Assembly (NCBI GenBank): GCA_025201845.1 | Contig: MU603957.1 | Location: 1,214-65,213, forward strand | DNA length: 64,000 nt | Direction: 5' to 3' | Origin: Martensiomyces pterosporus | Lineage: Eukaryota; Kickxellomycota; Kickxellomycetes; Kickxellales; Kickxellaceae | In this document: positions 42,504 to 52,898 of the stretch, piece after piece | Position numbering within the stretch: the stretch's first letter is position 1 | How the letters are laid out: each line of letters opens with the position of its first letter | Position numbers and translations under genes: made by a program | The notes under the pieces: model-generated | Told to the model about the DNA's origin: nothing | Database searches by the model: none | The model's input: the letters and a program-made list of their open reading frames with translations, nothing else

Positions 42504-43574
42504 ATGAGGGTGATACCAGCGCGGACTCCCGTCCGCTACGCAGTTCTGTTCGCGGCGGCAGTTCTAGTCAGTCTCAGCTTGATATACCTGCACACGCCAC
42601 AAAGGGGTGTATTCCGCCACAGAAAGACACCCTGGAGCCAAGGCACACATGGTGGATTCAACGGTGGCATGTACGACGTGCTCCTGGCATTTGGCGACTC
42701 CATAACCCAGTATGGCAACGACCCATCAACGAGCGGCTGGCTTACACACTTGTCCCGATTCTACGAACGCCGCTTGGACGTGCTCAACCGCGGATTCAGC
42801 GGATATACCACAAGCGACGCACGTCTTATCGTAGAGTCCATCCTCCCAACCAGCACTGGCCGGCCAGATGCACACAGGGCACTGTGGCTCCGGTGGTTCG
42901 GCCAGGATGCTCGTGTGGACCACAAAAGCGAGGGAGGAGACAAGGCCAGGCGTAGCGATAAGCCAAAGTGGCCACCTCAGGACGACACGTTTCCAGGCAA
43001 GGAGCCGGCAGTGCGCCTGTTGGTCTTGTTCTTTGGCGCAAACGACGCGGTGTTCAGCGAATTCCCAAATCATGTGCCGTTGGCGAAGTTTCGCGAGAAC
43101 CTGCGCTACTTTGTGTCGCTTATTCATGACCCAGATTCGGACCACTATGCGCCAGACACCCGCATTCTCTTTGTCACGCCGCCAACGGTGGGAGACAAGA
43201 TGTACGAGGATTTGGCGAAGCGGTACGGACAGAAGGTGAAGCGCAAAAACGAGGTCACCAAGATGTATGCGGAGGCAGTCAAGGCTGTTGCACAGGAGAG
43301 TGGGCTGCCCTGTGTGGATCTGTGGTCGGCCATTGAGACAAGAGTGAAAAAGATGGATGATAAGAGCCCGCTGGCTGTTGCCATGAAGGACCCCAGCTTT
43401 GGCGGCGATTTTGGGCATGTGGCCAAAACCAGAGTCAGTGCTGATAGCCAGTATGAGGGGTATGATACATATCTCATCGATGGTGTGCATCTGAACGGGA
43501 ACGGGAACGAGCTCTTGGCAAAGCTGGCCATGAACGCGATCGTAAACACTTGGCCCGAGCTGGATCCAGCATAA
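42504..43574 (+). CDS. IAH1-like SGNH/GDSL esterase with membrane anchor
   Basis: A 356-aa protein. Residues 10-27 form a hydrophobic signal anchor, followed by a basic stretch. The SGNH hydrolase core has all blocks: block I AFGDSITQYG (nucleophile S66), block II NRGFSGYTTSD (Gly), block III FFGANDAVF (Asn) and block V DGVHLNGNGN (D326, H329). The wording and order are those of yeast isoamyl-acetate-hydrolysing esterase Iah1, which cleaves acetate esters. The loop of about 40 charged residues after ALWLRWFGQDA is an insertion relative to compact Iah1 (238 aa). The anchor suggests action in the secretory path or at the cell surface, unlike cytosolic Iah1. An upstream in-frame ATG near 42360 is possible. 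Confidence 0.88.
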   Translation: MRVIPARTPVRYAVLFAAAVLVSLSLIYLHTPQRGVFRHRKTPWSQGTHGGFNGGMYDVLLAFGDSITQYGNDPSTSGWLTHLSRFYERRLDVLNRGFSGYTTSDARLIVESILPTSTGRPDAHRALWLRWFGQDARVDHKSEGGDKARRSDKPKWPPQDDTFPGKEPAVRLLVLFFGANDAVFSEFPNHVPLAKFRENLRYFVSLIHDPDSDHYAPDTRILFVTPPTVGDKMYEDLAKRYGQKVKRKNEVTKMYAEAVKAVAQESGLPCVDLWSAIETRVKKMDDKSPLAVAMKDPSFGGDFGHVAKTRVSADSQYEGYDTYLIDGVHLNGNGNELLAKLAMNAIVNTWPELDPA

Positions 43575-43853
43575 GCACCCATGCCATTTACTTGCGCATG
43601 TAATAAACACCACATCCACAGCTGCCCGTGCCAAAGTGAGCAGGTAGGCGCAACAGTACCAGGGCACGCAATTGCTGCTGTTGGGCACCAGGAACCCTGC
43701 CCTCCTTCTCTCTCCCCCTCTCTCTTGGCACTCCTCTTCCTCCTCTTCCTCCTTTTCTTCTGCTGTTTCTCCATTGAATATTTTGCTCTTTTTCATTGAC
43801 CTGCGCGTTTCTTTGGAGGCGCACGCAATAATACGTAGACACAAGCGAGGAAA

Positions 43854-44795
43854 ATGGTGTTGAAGGCAAGCGAAATTGCCAAGGGAATGGAGCTGGCGTT
43901 CGAGGCAACCGAGTTTGCCGCCCGGCACAAGCGAGTGCAGGCCAAGTTCCTCGACGCCCTCAAGTACACCGTCGTAGGCATGACGCTGGCCTACACCCTT
44001 CTGCACATCCTGGTGTTCTTCCCGCTCTTCCTATTGCGGACAGGAAACTCTGTCACGGCTGCGCTGTTCCGCTATGATGCATCGCAGAGCACACTAGCGC
44101 TTATGAGCACCAGCGACGCAGTCAGCCACTTCTTCAACTCGCTGCCCTTGCTGGGACTCGACCTCGTCATCCACGTCAAGCCCGAGCAATTCGAGAGTAT
44201 ATTCTTTGCCATGCTCGACGAGATCAGCCCAGAGTACTCTGTCGCACTGAGGTCGTGGCCGCCGAAGAAGCACCACTGGGCGCGGATCAAGTTCACCGTG
44301 CAGCGCATCGTCAAGAGGTACTTGATGACACTCGGCGTATCGTACCTGAGCCGCATCCCGCTTGTTGGCTGGCTAGTGGTGCCTGTGGGCACTGTGGCGA
44401 TGATGGCCAAATTTGTTGGATACCCCGTCTCGGGTGGCATCGTCCTCCTGTCGGTCATAGCGCCTGGGTCGAAGCAATCCACGCTTTTCTTGTTCAAGTC
44501 GCTGCTGGCCATGCGTGATTTCAGCCGCGATCTGCTGAAGCCCTACTTTACGTACTTGGGAATGAAGCCCAAGCAGCAGCTGGCGTTTTACCGTGCGCAG
44601 GAGTCGGTGATGGTCGGGTTTATCACGGCATTCTACTTTTTTGTTCAGCTGAGCTGGGTAGGCCCGGCATTTTACATTCTGGCGCAGGCGGCGATTGCCC
44701 TGTTCATTGTCCGCCAGACCCCCTGCCCACCGATGTACACGCCTGGGGCAAAGTGGGAGACGCCGGAGCCGGCCAAGGACAAAAAGTCGCAATAG
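43854..44795 (+). CDS. EI24/Rrt8-like multipass membrane protein
   Basis: A 313-aa protein. Hydrophobic segments are at about residues 38-62 (VVGMTLAYTLLHILVFFPLF), 166-200 (LVGWLVVPVGTVAMMAKFVG, IVLLSVIAP) and 250-284 (VMVGFITAFYFFVQLSWVGP, FYILAQAAIALFIV). A soluble region lies between the first two, and the tail is Pro/Lys-rich and cytosolic. The pattern resembles the fungal EI24-type proteins, including lipid-droplet/spore-wall Lds1, Lds2 and Rrt8 of yeast; the PVSGG and FLFKSLLAMRDFS motifs are suggestive. I hold this at moderate confidence. The start AGGAAAATGG has good context. Confidence 0.6.
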   Translation: MVLKASEIAKGMELAFEATEFAARHKRVQAKFLDALKYTVVGMTLAYTLLHILVFFPLFLLRTGNSVTAALFRYDASQSTLALMSTSDAVSHFFNSLPLLGLDLVIHVKPEQFESIFFAMLDEISPEYSVALRSWPPKKHHWARIKFTVQRIVKRYLMTLGVSYLSRIPLVGWLVVPVGTVAMMAKFVGYPVSGGIVLLSVIAPGSKQSTLFLFKSLLAMRDFSRDLLKPYFTYLGMKPKQQLAFYRAQESVMVGFITAFYFFVQLSWVGPAFYILAQAAIALFIVRQTPCPPMYTPGAKWETPEPAKDKKSQ

Positions 44796-44964
44796 ACCGA
44801 CGGATGATCCGCGCTTTTTCTTTTCTGGTGATGTCACTCTGATAGAAAATGCAATTTCGCCTGTCTTGCCACCTGTGGCTCTTTTTTATTTTATTACTAC
44901 GCTTCTCCATACGTGTTTTCCGCTTTTAATTGCTGTTTTGAAGTAGCAGCAAGAATTCGGCATA

Positions 44965-46304
44965 ATGGCTAGCAAAGGCAGCGAGATAACCGGCTTTAAT
45001 TCACACGACGCCGCTGCCGCCGCCTCTCCCCGCACCGGTGGTAAGTAATCCAAGACGCACAGCGAAGCACTTTAGCATGAATTCACACCTGCTCATTCCC
45101 GCCTGCTTCCCCTGCTGTTCCCAGCACTGCGTTGCATCACAAAGCCGCAATAGGAGTGGCGCCTCAGCCGGCGATCGAGCAAACCACCGGAAGACAGGAC
45201 ACGGTTACCGTGGACTACGACTTTCAACACCCAATATTCATCCACACCAGGGGCGTAAGAACCACCAACGTTCGAATCGACAAGGCAACGGACAGGCGGT
45301 GGGGCAACAAGGTGCACATAGCAGCCAGCGTAAGCTCTTTCTCAACGACACTCCACAGCCGCCTTCGCGTAAGCAGCCAAGTGAATGACCGGGGAGAGTA
45401 CGCCCTTTTGTTGGAGGTTGACTGGAGTGTGTGGGATCTGGGGATGACCAGTGCTGAGGTGTCCATCGTCATGCCCATTCCCGATGGCCCGCAGGAACAG
45501 AGGCATCCGGGCGTGCGTGTTGATATCGCCACGGGAGCCATCGGCGCCACGATGCTCGGAAGCATGCGGTTCGGGTGCCTCGACCTGAATACGGCTCATG
45601 GCCCCGCCCATCTGAGCGACATTGCAGCTGATAGAGTGAAGCTTGCGGCGCATAATGGAAACATTACGGTGCATGATGTGACTGCAGAGGAGGCGGTGGA
45701 GATCGAGGGCGAGGCAGCATGGATGGATATTGACGACGTGGTCACCGGCACTCTAACTGCACGCAGCACCGATGCAATTATCAGCCTGAAGGATATCCGG
45801 GCAAAAATCGTCTCGGCGACCACTACCAACGCGCGCATTGGGCTGGGGAACATAAGGGCTGGGACACTCACTGCCACCACAAGCAACGGCGAGGTGGTGG
45901 CGGAGAATGTGCAGGCGTCGGCGTGTGAGGTGAAGACGACAAAGGGGGCTATCGAGGGCAACTGGATCCCCCAAAGGAAGCTGTACTTGACCACCACGGA
46001 TGCAAAGATTTCGGCGCAAATAAGCTTGGGCGAGAGCGGGGAGCCCGTCGAGGTGGTGCTCAACTCTAAGAGGGGGCCTATCCAGGCTGATCTCCCGGCG
46101 TCGTTCTCGGGTGGGTTCTTGATGCAGACAAGCGGCTTCTACAAGACGTTTATCCACACGCTACCCAGCGTCAAGAAGCAGCCTGTGCTGCACACGTCGA
46201 AGCCCGACATGAAGGTGGGGGTCATGGGCGATGGGGGCAAAAGGCACTCCCTGCGTGCTATTACGGAGGATGCGCCTGTCACAGTCACGTTTGGCGGCGT
46301 GTGA
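44965..46304 (+). CDS. TSNG-repeat (DUF4097-like) beta-helix protein A
   Basis: A cytosolic-looking protein of 411 or 419 aa with one intron. Exon 1 begins at 44965. Two junctions keep the frame: donor GTAAGT at 45041 with acceptor CAAAG (exon 2 from 45145), or donor GTAATC at 45045 with the better acceptor CCCAG (exon 2 from 45125). The consensus pair 45041/CCCAG hits a stop. The N-terminal block HPIFIHTRGV matches helix-B and -C (HPLYIHTTGV). From about residue 150 come short repeats centred on T-x-[ND]-[GA]-x-[IV] (LNTAHGPAHL, ATTTNARIGL, ATTSNGEVVA, LTTTDAKISA), the ladder seen in putative adhesin/DUF4097 proteins (PF13349), predicted to fold as a beta-helix. No signal peptide or GPI signal. 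Unlike B-D it has no PPxY motif. Function unknown. Confidence 0.75.
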
Positions 46305-47777
46305 AAGCCGGATGGCTTTGAATTCCGCCACACTTTGTGCTAGAATTTCAGAGAAAGAGGCTGCAAGGAGCCTCGATAGCCAATGCAGAGACTCGAACTC
46401 CTGTGTATGAGCATAGGTGTGCAGCGCCTTAGAAGGAAGGGGGCTTGCTGGCCCTAGTTTGTAGCTGCATATGCAGTTTCGGCGAACAGGCAGCTATCAA
46501 AAATGGCTCAGAGGTGATATTGCGGCCTTTGCAGCGTATTTTTAGAACATGTAAATATTGGATAACAATGAGTTCTGTATACGAGCTCCGGCCTCGAAAG
46601 CAGCGCTGCTCTGTGGCTCCTGTGTGTTTTGAAAAAGAAAAAGGCGCACAAGCAGAAGCTAGCGGAAGCATCAGCGCTGAGACATGGAGGGGGCACAGCA
46701 ACCACCTCCTCAGCCATCTGTTGACACCTATATGCCAAAGAGCTGCTGCTGCTGCCTATTGCTGGTGTTGATATGCCCCTATATGTGCTAGTGAATGGTG
46801 CTTGCAGCGGCCAAATTCGAGCAGTGGTCCCATTCATCAGCTGCGCGTGCTTTGTGCACCTGCCTTTTCAAATATCCCTCGTAGGCTCGCTGCTTGGTCC
46901 TCACACTGCCCCTCCCTCTTGCCTCCTCACTCGCTCTCTCTTTTGCTGTGCTTGCGCGGTGTGCCACACCCATCTGGCACCGAGTGCCCTAGAGTGATCC
47001 AGGAACTATTGTTCCCCGTATAATGCAAGGGTGGCTTTTCTCTCGGTGCTTCTCCCTCGGCCTGCACTGGAATCTCATCCCATCCCGCCCAAAGCGAATG
47101 CCCATATCGCACAAGCCTTTGTCTGAAACCTATGGCATCCTTGTGGAATGCATATTGTTGACCCATTTAGAGCAAGCAAAGGTGCGGTTTATCTGCTGGA
47201 TAGTGCACCCAAACACCTTGCTCGCTCGCTGGCAGGCAGCCCAAGGCCTCTGCCATTTAAAGCGCCGTGTCTCTCCAAGAGCCCGCCCAACCACTCACTG
47301 GACTGTGTTATTCACTCATTATGATATCCGCTCCATTGGATGTTCCTCCTTCCTAGGATTCAGTACCTCTGTTTTTCTCCCACTATACCCACCCTCGCCC
47401 TTTCGCATTCCTTTCTTCAGCAGTGCTTGTCTGGCTGCTAAGGACTACCCACTCCACACTATACGCATCCCCTCTTCCTTATACAACGCCCTCCGCCCTC
47501 CTACCCTTCCCTGCATCCTCCTCGGTGTCTCCAATACCGCATTCCCGCACTCAATCACGCATCTTTTTGCATCCTAGAGGGAACATCTACGAAGCTTGTT
47601 TTTGCTCTATTCTCTACACGCGCCCTTTTCTCACCCAGTACCCAGTGCAATAGAATAGTGCCTCGGACTACTGTCGCAGCATTCACGTTGGGAACCGACA
47701 TATCCACCCCCAATTAACAGCATAGCGACAAGCAAGTCAGCATCAGCGTCATCGCCTATCTCCACAAGAGGAAAATA
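46305..47777. other. Intergenic region upstream of Tyr-A
   Basis: About 1.47 kb, C/T-rich towards the tyrosinase start. A tRNA T-arm-like string on the minus strand near 46395-46412 does not fold into a full tRNA. No supported gene. Confidence 0.55.
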
Positions 47778-49118
47778 ATGAAGTTCTCAACCAGCTTGGT
47801 ATTCGCAGCCCTTGCAGCCCTGGGCTGCGCACAAGACCCTCCCCGTTGCTCTGGCAGCACTGTCCGCCGCAACGCTGCCTCGCTCTCGCCACAGGAGTGG
47901 CAGTCGATCAGCACTGTGCTGAATGCGATGAACCAGGACGGATGGATTGCCCGGTTCGGCGGAGCCCACGACCGCCTGTTCGACCAAGTGCACGGCAACT
48001 CGGCCTTCTTCCCCTTCCACCGCCGCTTCCTCATGGAGTTTGAGAGGGTTGGGCGCAACTACGACCCCAACTTCTCGATTCCCTACTGGGACGCCACCCA
48101 GAGTTTCCGCAACCCCACCGCGGACCCCCTGCTCACGTCGTTTGCCTTGGGCACCAACGGCCAGGGCAACGACCACTGCCTGGCCAACGGCATTCAGGGC
48201 AACACCCAGCTGTCGTACCCGAACCAGCACTGTCTGCGCCGCAACTTCGACGGCGGCAACAGCGACGGCAGCAGCATGAGGGCGTGGTATGCGCCTGAGA
48301 TCATCTCGTCGTACATCCAGTCGGATACCTCGCTGGCGGCATTCCGCGAGGACATCGAGTACAGCATCCACGGCGCCGTCCACCTGGGTCTTAGCGGCGA
48401 CATGGACAGCGGGTATGCTGCGCAGGACTTTAGCTTCATGGTCCACCACGCCAACTTGGACCGCCTGTGGTGGGACTGGCAGAACATCCACGGCAGCTTC
48501 CTTGCATACGACGGCCCTGGCCCCGCTGGCCCTGCTACCCTCTCGGACAGAATTCCCGAGGACAACGACGTCCCCTTCAACGGCGACATCGTGTCAAGCG
48601 TGATGGTCCTTGGGTACGGAGATGTCTGCTACACCTACGACTCCAGCTCCAGCCCACCGCAATCATACCCGTCGGGTGGCAACTCAGGCGCTGCAGCTCC
48701 TGCCGCGGCCAATAGCAACAACAACAACAACAACCGCAACAACAGCAACAACAACAGCAATGCACGCCCTCAGGGCGCTGCTCCCCAGCAGTCGGGCGGC
48801 AACCGCACGCCAGTGGTTTCTGGGTCATCCAACATGGCCAACAGGCTGCTCGAGTCGACGGGACTCCGAAACTCGCTGGGCAGCAACTTTGTCAACCAGT
48901 TCTTCCCCAGTCTGAACGGCGGCTTCTCTCCATTCAGCCGCAGGGCGTACCAGGAGAAGGCCTCGAACTGCGGCGACCCCTTGCCGTTCCCGCCTCGCCT
49001 GACGCCCGAGTGGATCAAGATGCACAAGTTTGACCCTGACCGCGTCGAGGCCTTCCACGCCCATGCCTGCACGATCATCGAGGTGCTGAACAACAGCACG
49101 TACAAGTCTCCCTACTAG
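47778..49118 (+). CDS. Secreted tyrosinase A (type-3 copper)
   Basis: A 446-aa protein with a signal peptide (1-18, cut after GCA). Tyrosinases hydroxylate phenols and oxidise catechols to quinones for melanin or protein cross-linking. CuA ligands are H64, H72 and H81 (FGGAHDRLF, QVHGNSAFFPFHRRF); CuB ligands are H198, H202 and H224 (SIHGAVH, HHANLDRLW). The PYWDA after CuA is typical. Conserved cysteines (24, 134, 152, 284) are shared with the three paralogues. After the core comes a Gly/Asn/Ser-rich linker (287-345, with an Asn run at 314-328), then the family C-terminal module ending W412 IKMHKF and YKSPY. A dibasic R388-R389 inside the tail could be a Kex2 site. No intron. AATAAA at 49255-49260 ends the transcript. 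It faces Tyr-B tail to tail. Confidence 0.95.
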   Translation: MKFSTSLVFAALAALGCAQDPPRCSGSTVRRNAASLSPQEWQSISTVLNAMNQDGWIARFGGAHDRLFDQVHGNSAFFPFHRRFLMEFERVGRNYDPNFSIPYWDATQSFRNPTADPLLTSFALGTNGQGNDHCLANGIQGNTQLSYPNQHCLRRNFDGGNSDGSSMRAWYAPEIISSYIQSDTSLAAFREDIEYSIHGAVHLGLSGDMDSGYAAQDFSFMVHHANLDRLWWDWQNIHGSFLAYDGPGPAGPATLSDRIPEDNDVPFNGDIVSSVMVLGYGDVCYTYDSSSSPPQSYPSGGNSGAAAPAAANSNNNNNNRNNSNNNSNARPQGAAPQQSGGNRTPVVSGSSNMANRLLESTGLRNSLGSNFVNQFFPSLNGGFSPFSRRAYQEKASNCGDPLPFPPRLTPEWIKMHKFDPDRVEAFHAHACTIIEVLNNSTYKSPY

Positions 49119-49254
49119 GCCGCTTGGTTCTTTGTGTTTTTCTGTTTCAAATGACACTCAGTTTCTTTTTAAACCCCGTGGGCCGGTGAGTGCCTAGTTC
49201 CTATGCCGATCAGCACCCCGCAGCCCCAGGCGGCACCGCTTGGGCTGGATGCAC

Positions 49255-49260
49255 AATAAA
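49255..49260 (+). terminator. Poly(A) signal of Tyr-A
   Basis: AATAAA 137 bp after the Tyr-A stop, in the 255-bp gap between convergent Tyr-A and Tyr-B. Confidence 0.6.
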
Positions 49261-49373
49261 CGCCCAACACCAGCGCCGCATTTGAGACATGTTGTAGCTG
49301 GTTTAAAAGTACTAATATTTGACACAAAGAAGTTGAATTGGGCAGATTAGAGAAAGTAGCGTGCTTAAGATAA

Positions 49374-50534
49374 CTAGAGGGGCGACTTGTACCCAGCCTT
49401 GTTCATAGCATTAACAAAGGCAGTGGCGTCGTTCTCGACCTTGGCGACGGCAGCGGGGTCGAAATGGTGCATGTCAATCCACTTCTGGGTAAGCTTGGCA
49501 GGCTGAGGAATGGCCTTGAGGTTGGGAGCAGCAAAGCTGGGAGCAGAGGCAAGCCCCGCAATCTCAGGCTTCGCCTTGGCAGTCTGCGGGAACCACTGGG
49601 CAAGGACATCGTCGGGGAGCGTGGAGACGAGATTCTTCTCGACGCTCGAGGCCAGGCCGCGTCTGGTGAGCGAGCTGGAGATGGGGTCGCTGGCGTACTG
49701 GAAGCACATGTTGCCGTAGCCAAGCTGCATGACAGAGCTGATGGGCTCGTTGTAGGCAGCAATGTTGGAGCTGAGGCTGATCTGCGAGCCATCGTAGTTG
49801 GGGCCATCCATGGTCCACAGCTGGTTGTTCTTCTGCCACTGCCACCACAGGCGGTCCAGGTTGGCGTGGTGGAGCATGAAGATCCAGTCGTTGGGGCTGT
49901 AGCCCTGGTACATTTCGCCGCCAATGTTGATGTGCACGACACCGTGGAGGGAGTACTCGATGTCGGAGCGGAACTGGGCCATGGAGGTGTCGCGCTGGAT
50001 GAACGACTGGATGTACTCGGGCGAGTACCACGACGTGGGGTTGCCGTTGTTCCCGAAGTTACGCGAGAAGCAGTGGTTGCTGGGGTAGGTCATGGTCCAG
50101 CCGGCCTGGTTGCCGTTGGTGACGCACCAGTTCGATCCCTGGCCGTTACCGCCAACCCAGGCGCTGGTGAGAACCTGGGATGAGGCAGGCGTACGGTAGT
50201 CGCGCATCTCGTCCCAGTAGGGCTGAATGAAGCCGCTGTTGTACCTCTGGCCCACGCTCTCCCAGTCCTGCACAAAGCGGCGGTGGAAGGGGAAGAACTG
50301 GCTGTTTCCGTGGATCTGGTTGAAATAGGTGTTGTGGAGGTAGCCAAACCATGCAAACCACCCGTCCCTCTGCATGTTCGACAGGACCGAGGAGACTGTG
50401 CCCCATTCAGACGACGACAGGCTGAGAAGCTCCTTGCGAGTGTAGATGGACGAGCAGGGAGACTGGGCATTGGCGGTGCCAAGAGCAGCCAGCACAACGG
50501 CTGTGGCAGAGAAAGTGGCAGAGAGAAGCTTCAT
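49374..50534 (-). CDS. Secreted tyrosinase B
   Basis: A 386-aa, intronless protein with a signal peptide ending GTANA (residues 1-23). CuA ligands are H67, H75 and H84 (GYLHNTYFNQIHGNSQFFPF, HRRF); CuB ligands are H197, H201 and H223 (SLHGVVH, LHHANLDRLWWQWQ). Ligand spacing is identical to Tyr-D, making these two the closest pair by layout. The tail is the shortest of the four: a dibasic R291-R292 after SSSLT (possible Kex2 site), then LPDDVLAQWFP, then W352 IDMHHF and a final YKSPL. Fungal tyrosinases are often made as latent precursors freed by C-terminal cleavage, so this site is a reasonable activation point (inference). The ATG at 50534 (MKLLS) is preferred over an upstream non-ATG codon. 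Confidence 0.95.
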   Translation of the reverse strand: MKLLSATFSATAVVLAALGTANAQSPCSSIYTRKELLSLSSSEWGTVSSVLSNMQRDGWFAWFGYLHNTYFNQIHGNSQFFPFHRRFVQDWESVGQRYNSGFIQPYWDEMRDYRTPASSQVLTSAWVGGNGQGSNWCVTNGNQAGWTMTYPSNHCFSRNFGNNGNPTSWYSPEYIQSFIQRDTSMAQFRSDIEYSLHGVVHINIGGEMYQGYSPNDWIFMLHHANLDRLWWQWQKNNQLWTMDGPNYDGSQISLSSNIAAYNEPISSVMQLGYGNMCFQYASDPISSSLTRRGLASSVEKNLVSTLPDDVLAQWFPQTAKAKPEIAGLASAPSFAAPNLKAIPQPAKLTQKWIDMHHFDPAAVAKVENDATAFVNAMNKAGYKSPL

Positions 50535-52898
50535 ATTCACAGCAGATTCGTGGTGTTTGCGGTGCTTCTAGGCGAGCTGGAGCGGATGTAGCTGTAGGCG
50601 GGGGAATGCCAGGAAGTGGAGGGAGGATACAAAATAAAAAAGCAATGAAGGCCTAGGGGCTCTAAGCATCCGCCTGGCCGAAGAGCAGCGGCAGGCAGCC
50701 TTTATAGCCATCAGGGCTCCCTCATTTCGCCGCAGCGACTTCCTGCCCTTACACCCAGTGTTCCACTTGTCTGCTGCTGTTTCCGCCTGTTCCTTGCTCA
50801 TAGTGCAAGCGACTGCTTGCAGAATAATTTGCTCATCTGCCTGGGTGCGCGAGGGGGCAGCAAAAGCCTGTGTTTTCCTCGCTTTGAAGCTTGATTTTCC
50901 TCCTCACAGCCCCATACAGATTTCCATCGTATTTTTGGCTCAGGGGGAGGGAGGGGCGGTTGCATGGCCGGGTTGGGGCCCTTCTTTCCCTCCCCGAACT
51001 CAAATCTGCACTCGGTCAAAGACCTCAGCTCCTTGCATTTTTGGCCCAGCAATTGTGTTTGGCTGCTGCCTTCGCGGCATACGACCTGCCTTGTTCGCTG
51101 GGCGAGACAATATGCTCGAACAGCACTTGTCGCTGCACTGCCCTCGCACAATCAGCTCATTCACAGTGAGAGAATAAGTCGATCGAGCGGAGGCTGCGAT
51201 ACATCCTGAGGCATTAATTTCTTTTTGTCATCGCAAGGCATTCGATATGTCAACTGCCCACCTTTGCATACAATTGCACGCTTGGTCACCCACATATATG
51301 ATATTGCTGGTACTTGTTCAAACCTGTCTTGCGCATCTACATATGCGCCTGCCGTGCCGTCCATGCCCCACGGGTGGGTGAGGTGTAAAGGGAGCGTCTA
51401 TGGCAGGAGCATCTCTGCTTTCTGCCTGATGTTTTCTTTTTTTTGCCACAAAACAAGCTATCTAGCTTGTGCATGTGTGCGCTTTCTTCGAGCAGGCAGG
51501 CTGTGATGGAGTTTGGTGTTGCTGCTCACTTTTGACCCGCCGCCTGCCTCCTTCCTATTGCTGCCCATCCGCGCATGCATGCCGCCTGCATCTACAGTGG
51601 CGGGATGTTGACGAATCGGTTGCCCGGGTCCCAGCCATTAGTGGTCGAGGGGAATTTAGACAACCGAGGAGGCTTTGGTACTGAGCCAGGCCACCACCTC
51701 CTGCCTGCAAAATGTTCTCACTATTCCACCCATACATGCGATCGTCCGCTCCCTTTTTTCCATAGATAGGCCGTGCAGCTGACCAGTGAAGGCGCCTTAA
51801 ATATAGCTCGCTGCCTTCTTTAGATGCCAGCAGCATTGTCCGATGGCGAATCAGCCTCCCCCCGCAGTCGCACCCTGCCCTTTGTTTCTGCTGCTGCTGC
51901 CTGCCTGCCTATGCCTGGCGGCGACAGAGCGGCAGGTGGTTCAATGGAACAATCTTCAAAATGCCCGCAATTTGGCGAATATAAATACGCAAACAGTGCT
52001 CCAAAAATAATATGGCCATGGCTGGGAAGCACATCAAGTGATAGGGGAAGCTGGCTGCTGCTTCATCTCTTGTAGTAATGCAGCGTATCAGCATCAGCGA
52101 GGCCGATGACGCTTTGCTGCTTTGTTCGTGGCACTGCACACGATGGCGGCTTGAATGGCGAACGCATGCCCACATGTGCTCTGTCAGCAGCCCTCGCATG
52201 TATGCAGGTGCTGCTCGAGAGCTGATGGCACCGCAGCAGCAAAGCGGGTGCGAGAGATCCAAGTTCATCTGCCGGGCCCACGGAGCTCATCACCTTGAGG
52301 CGGCCGCATGCGCTCCAAAAAGGATGGCAATAATCGGCGGGAAGCGCCAACAATAGCGCCGGATGAGCGCGGCTCTGCATTTGGAGTGCCCTTTGCGAAG
52401 AGCCAAGGCGAATTCCCGAGGCCCCGTTTGTTTGACCGGCTCACAGTCTTGGCCAGCCCTCTTCTGGAACAAACAAAATGAGCTGATAATGCGTTCTATT
52501 TTTAATGGGAGTGTGAACTCACTTCGGCTCTTCGCCGTGGACCGCACCGCCACAGAAGCGTTGTTGTCTGCTTGCAGCGCCTTGATTTTCATTTTCTTTT
52601 GTGGGCTACTTCTTTCTTGCTCGGTTCTGCATGCTTTGGGGTGGACATGTCAATGCATCTGTGCTTTGGATTGTTCACCGAGGAAGGTCTTGGCACTGCC
52701 GCGGCTGCCAGATCTGCCCCCTCTGCACAGCGCCAGCAGTAGACACTAGGCACCGCACAAGTGCTCTACTGCATGCTCTGGACGCCAAGTGTGGATGCGA
52801 AGTAAATTAGGAGGAAGCAGGGGAAATAGGCTACTGAACTGACAAAGTAAACGAGAACAGCCACTAGGCAGCCGTGGTGGCACGGGTAACCGAGGCAG
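50535..52898. other. Long intergenic region upstream of Tyr-B
   Basis: 2.36 kb without a convincing gene on either strand. Open frames are short, hydrophobic or Cys/Ser-rich and overlap. Near Tyr-B it holds the TATA box at 50700-50706; the rest may be regulatory. Confidence 0.5.
50700..50706 (-). promoter_or_regulatory. TATA box of Tyr-B
   Basis: TATAAAG on the minus strand, about 166 bp upstream of the Tyr-B ATG. Confidence 0.55.

Noticed and set aside
42726..44006. A 426-aa open frame antisense to the esterase and across the next promoter
   Set aside because: It spans two genuine + strand genes and a CT-rich leader and lacks any domain.
46370..46450. tRNA-like sequence on the minus strand (GGAGTTCGAGTCT T-arm, TCTAAGGCGCTG D-loop-like, CATTGGC acceptor-like)
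   Set aside because: The T-stem has only four pairs, no five-pair anticodon stem forms, and the 5' acceptor strand does not match. At most a decayed Leu/Ser-type tRNA.
50535..52898. Several 80-128 aa frames in the gap upstream of Tyr-B
   Set aside because: They overlap on both strands, start at poor contexts, show no domain and have random-looking composition.
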